Below are positions 5,002 through 6,197 of a DNA stretch of 6,197 bases, piece after piece. Numbering within the stretch: the first letter of the stretch is position 1; each line of letters starts with the position of its first letter. The notes beneath the pieces were generated by a model. It worked only from the letters and a program-made list of their open reading frames with translations. It ran no database searches and was not told the origin of the DNA. The position numbers were made by a program, and so were the translations under genes. The stretch covers positions 1-6,197 of the forward strand of contig JAJISK010000054.1 of the NCBI GenBank assembly GCA_022848785.1. Reading direction: 5' to 3'. The stretch is from Thermoplasmatota archaeon (GTDB lineage: Archaea; Thermoplasmatota; Thermoplasmata; RBG-16-68-12; JAJISG01).

Positions 5002-6197
5002 GGTTGCGTCCCCGATGCTGTTCCTCGCGCCCGGTCCGTGTCCATGCCTTGGGGGAACGGGATCGGATGGGGAAGGCCTCCATCCGACGGGGGATCGTGC
5101 CTTTCGAGGCCACTGCGGCGGCCGCGAGGGCGGCCACGAGGGCGCGCCTCTCCCGTTCCTCCCTCTGCCGCGCCTCTTCCAAGGACCTGATGATCCCCCG
5201 TTCCTCGATGAAGCGGATGGAGAGGTCTCCGCTCCGGAAAACCTCGTCCCGGAGCACGGCCTGGTGGAAGGGTATGTTCGTCGCAATCCCTTGGAGGACG
5301 GTCTCCCCCAGGGCTCGGCTCATGCGCTGCGTGACCTGTTCCCGGTCCGCCCCGTAGGCGATGATCTTGGCGACGAGGGGGTCGTAGGCTGCGGTCACCT
5401 CGGTGCCCACCTGCAGGGCCGTATCTACACGAACCCCCAGGCCCGAAGGGAGTCCCAGGTGGGTGACGCGTCCCGGCGACGGGAGGAACCCCCGATACGG
5501 GTCCTCCGCGTTGATGCGGCACTCCAGGGCCCACCCTCGAAGGGCGAGGTCCTCCGGCTCGAGAGAGAGGGGCTCTCCGGCCGCCAGGGAAAGCTGCTCC
5601 GCCACGAGGTCGATCCCGGTCAGCCACTCCGTGACGGGATGCTCCACCTGGAGACGGGCGTTCACCTCGTTGAAGTAGAAGTTTCCCCCCGAGTACACGT
5701 ACTCAATGGTCCCGGCGTTCGCATACCCCAAGGCCTCGGCCGCTCGGACGGAGAGGGCGCCCATCTCTTCGCGTACCTCGTCCCCAACGACGGGGGAAGG
5801 TGCCTCCTCTATCAGCTTCTGATAGCGGCGTTGGATGGAACACTCCCGCTCGCCCAGGTGGACCGTGCGTTTCCCGTCGGAGAGAATCTGAAACTCGATG
5901 TGTCGGGCCGGACGGTGGTATCGCTCGAGGAAGATGTCCGAGACGTCGAAGGCCGACCGGGCGAGGGATTGCGCGTGTTCCAGCGCCGGAGCCAGGTCCT
6001 TCGCCTTCTCCACCATGACCATCCCGATGCCGCCCCCGCCTCCGGCCACCTTCAGGATGACCGGATACCCCACCGCTTCGGCGGCCTCGGCGGCCTCATC
6101 GGGAGAGGTGAGGGGACGGTCGGAGCCCGGGGAGAGGGGAAGGCCCGCCTCCCTCAGGACCGCCTTGGAGCGGAGCTTGTCCCCAGCCACGTCCATG
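4973..6197 (-). CDS. Biotin carboxylase subunit, N-terminus beyond the right edge
   Basis: At least 407 residues are visible. Compared with E. coli AccC, about the first 110 (most of the N-terminal biotin carboxylase domain) lie beyond the edge, so the Met at the edge is internal. The enzyme uses ATP and bicarbonate to carboxylate biotin on the carrier protein. ATP-grasp marks in the visible numbering: Lys49 in ILKVAGGGGGIGM, HIEFQILSDG (99-108), ERECSIQRRYQK (116-127), and the catalytic FNEVNARLQVEHPVTE (175-190) with Glu177, Asn179, Arg181 and Glu185. The C-terminal domain has ECRINAEDPYRGFLPSPGRV (225-244) and YDPLVAKIIAYG (271-282). The glycine loop reads GGIGM where E. coli has GGRGM; I recall Ile here in archaeal PycA-type proteins, so it need not be a defect. 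After the core ends near 338 there is a tail of about 70 residues: an Ala-rich helix (RALVAALAAAAVASKG, 351-366) and a basic, probably disordered end. The substrate could be pyruvate, acetyl-CoA or propionyl-CoA. Confidence 0.93.
   Translation of the reverse strand, partial: MDVAGDKLRSKAVLREAGLPLSPGSDRPLTSPDEAAEAAEAVGYPVILKVAGGGGGIGMVMVEKAKDLAPALEHAQSLARSAFDVSDIFLERYHRPARHIEFQILSDGKRTVHLGERECSIQRRYQKLIEEAPSPVVGDEVREEMGALSVRAAEALGYANAGTIEYVYSGGNFYFNEVNARLQVEHPVTEWLTGIDLVAEQLSLAAGEPLSLEPEDLALRGWALECRINAEDPYRGFLPSPGRVTHLGLPSGLGVRVDTALQVGTEVTAAYDPLVAKIIAYGADREQVTQRMSRALGETVLQGIATNIPFHQAVLRDEVFRSGDLSIRFIEERGIIRSLEEARQREERERRALVAALAAAAVASKGTIPRRMEAFPIRSRSPKAWTRTGREEQHRGRNHDGTLRRGL

Noticed and set aside
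5002..5286. Upstream start of the biotin carrier giving 255 residues
   Set aside because: The extension is Arg/Pro/Ser-rich, lies inside the biotin carboxylase coding region in another frame and lacks any domain; ATG 5001 begins the beta-rich domain cleanly.
6014..6043. Ile in the glycine loop of the biotin carboxylase as an inactivating change
   Set aside because: All other ATP-grasp and catalytic residues are present, and I recall the same GGIGM form in archaeal pyruvate carboxylase A subunits.

Overview
The window is GC-rich and densely coded. I read it as a chromosomal fragment of an archaeon, most likely a high-GC Thermoplasmata-like lineage. This is inference. It rests on a deoxyhypusine-synthase-family gene, a zinc ribbon/coiled-coil/RecA-KaiC-like protein of a type I associate with Euryarchaeota, and AT-rich TATA-like boxes in short intergenic regions where bacterial -35/-10 pairs would be expected. 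No rRNA, tRNA, CRISPR array, insertion sequence or phage gene is visible.

Layout from left to right. (1) Positions 2-211, + strand: the C-terminal 69 residues of an unrecognised protein. (2) Positions 242-2593, - strand: a large protein with an N-terminal zinc ribbon, two copies of an EALxxWLKG motif, about 370 residues of charged coiled coil and a C-terminal KaiC/RAD55-like domain whose nucleotide-binding motifs are degenerate. (3) Positions 2710-3301, - strand: a two-gene operon with an A-type Fe-S carrier (IscA/SufA/HesB family) followed 10 bp later by an 80-residue protein that resembles DUF2480 and Csx3. (4) Positions 3469-4509, + strand, divergent from that operon: a deoxyhypusine-synthase-like enzyme that keeps the catalytic lysine but has other active-site positions changed. 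(5) Positions 4519-6197, - strand, convergent with the previous gene: a biotin carboxylase cut by the right edge, overlapping by 29 bp a separate biotin carboxyl carrier protein. Together these are two parts of an acyl-CoA or pyruvate carboxylase.

The regulatory sequence is concentrated in two places. The 116-bp gap 2594-2709 holds stacked TATA-like elements for the coiled-coil protein. The 167-bp divergent gap 3302-3468 holds a TATA-like box for the iscA operon, a perfect 8-9-8 inverted repeat lying over the iscA start codon (a candidate operator), a 10-C homopolymer and the weaker start region of the DHS-like gene. The two - strand promoters share a CCTTATTAC-like core. No stretch of more than 300 bases lacks a gene.

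The genes do not form one pathway. The most interesting points are the apparently ATPase-dead coiled-coil protein, the Fe-S carrier paired with a DUF2480/Csx3-like partner under a possible operator, and the DHS homologue, which probably does not do the textbook deoxyhypusine reaction.
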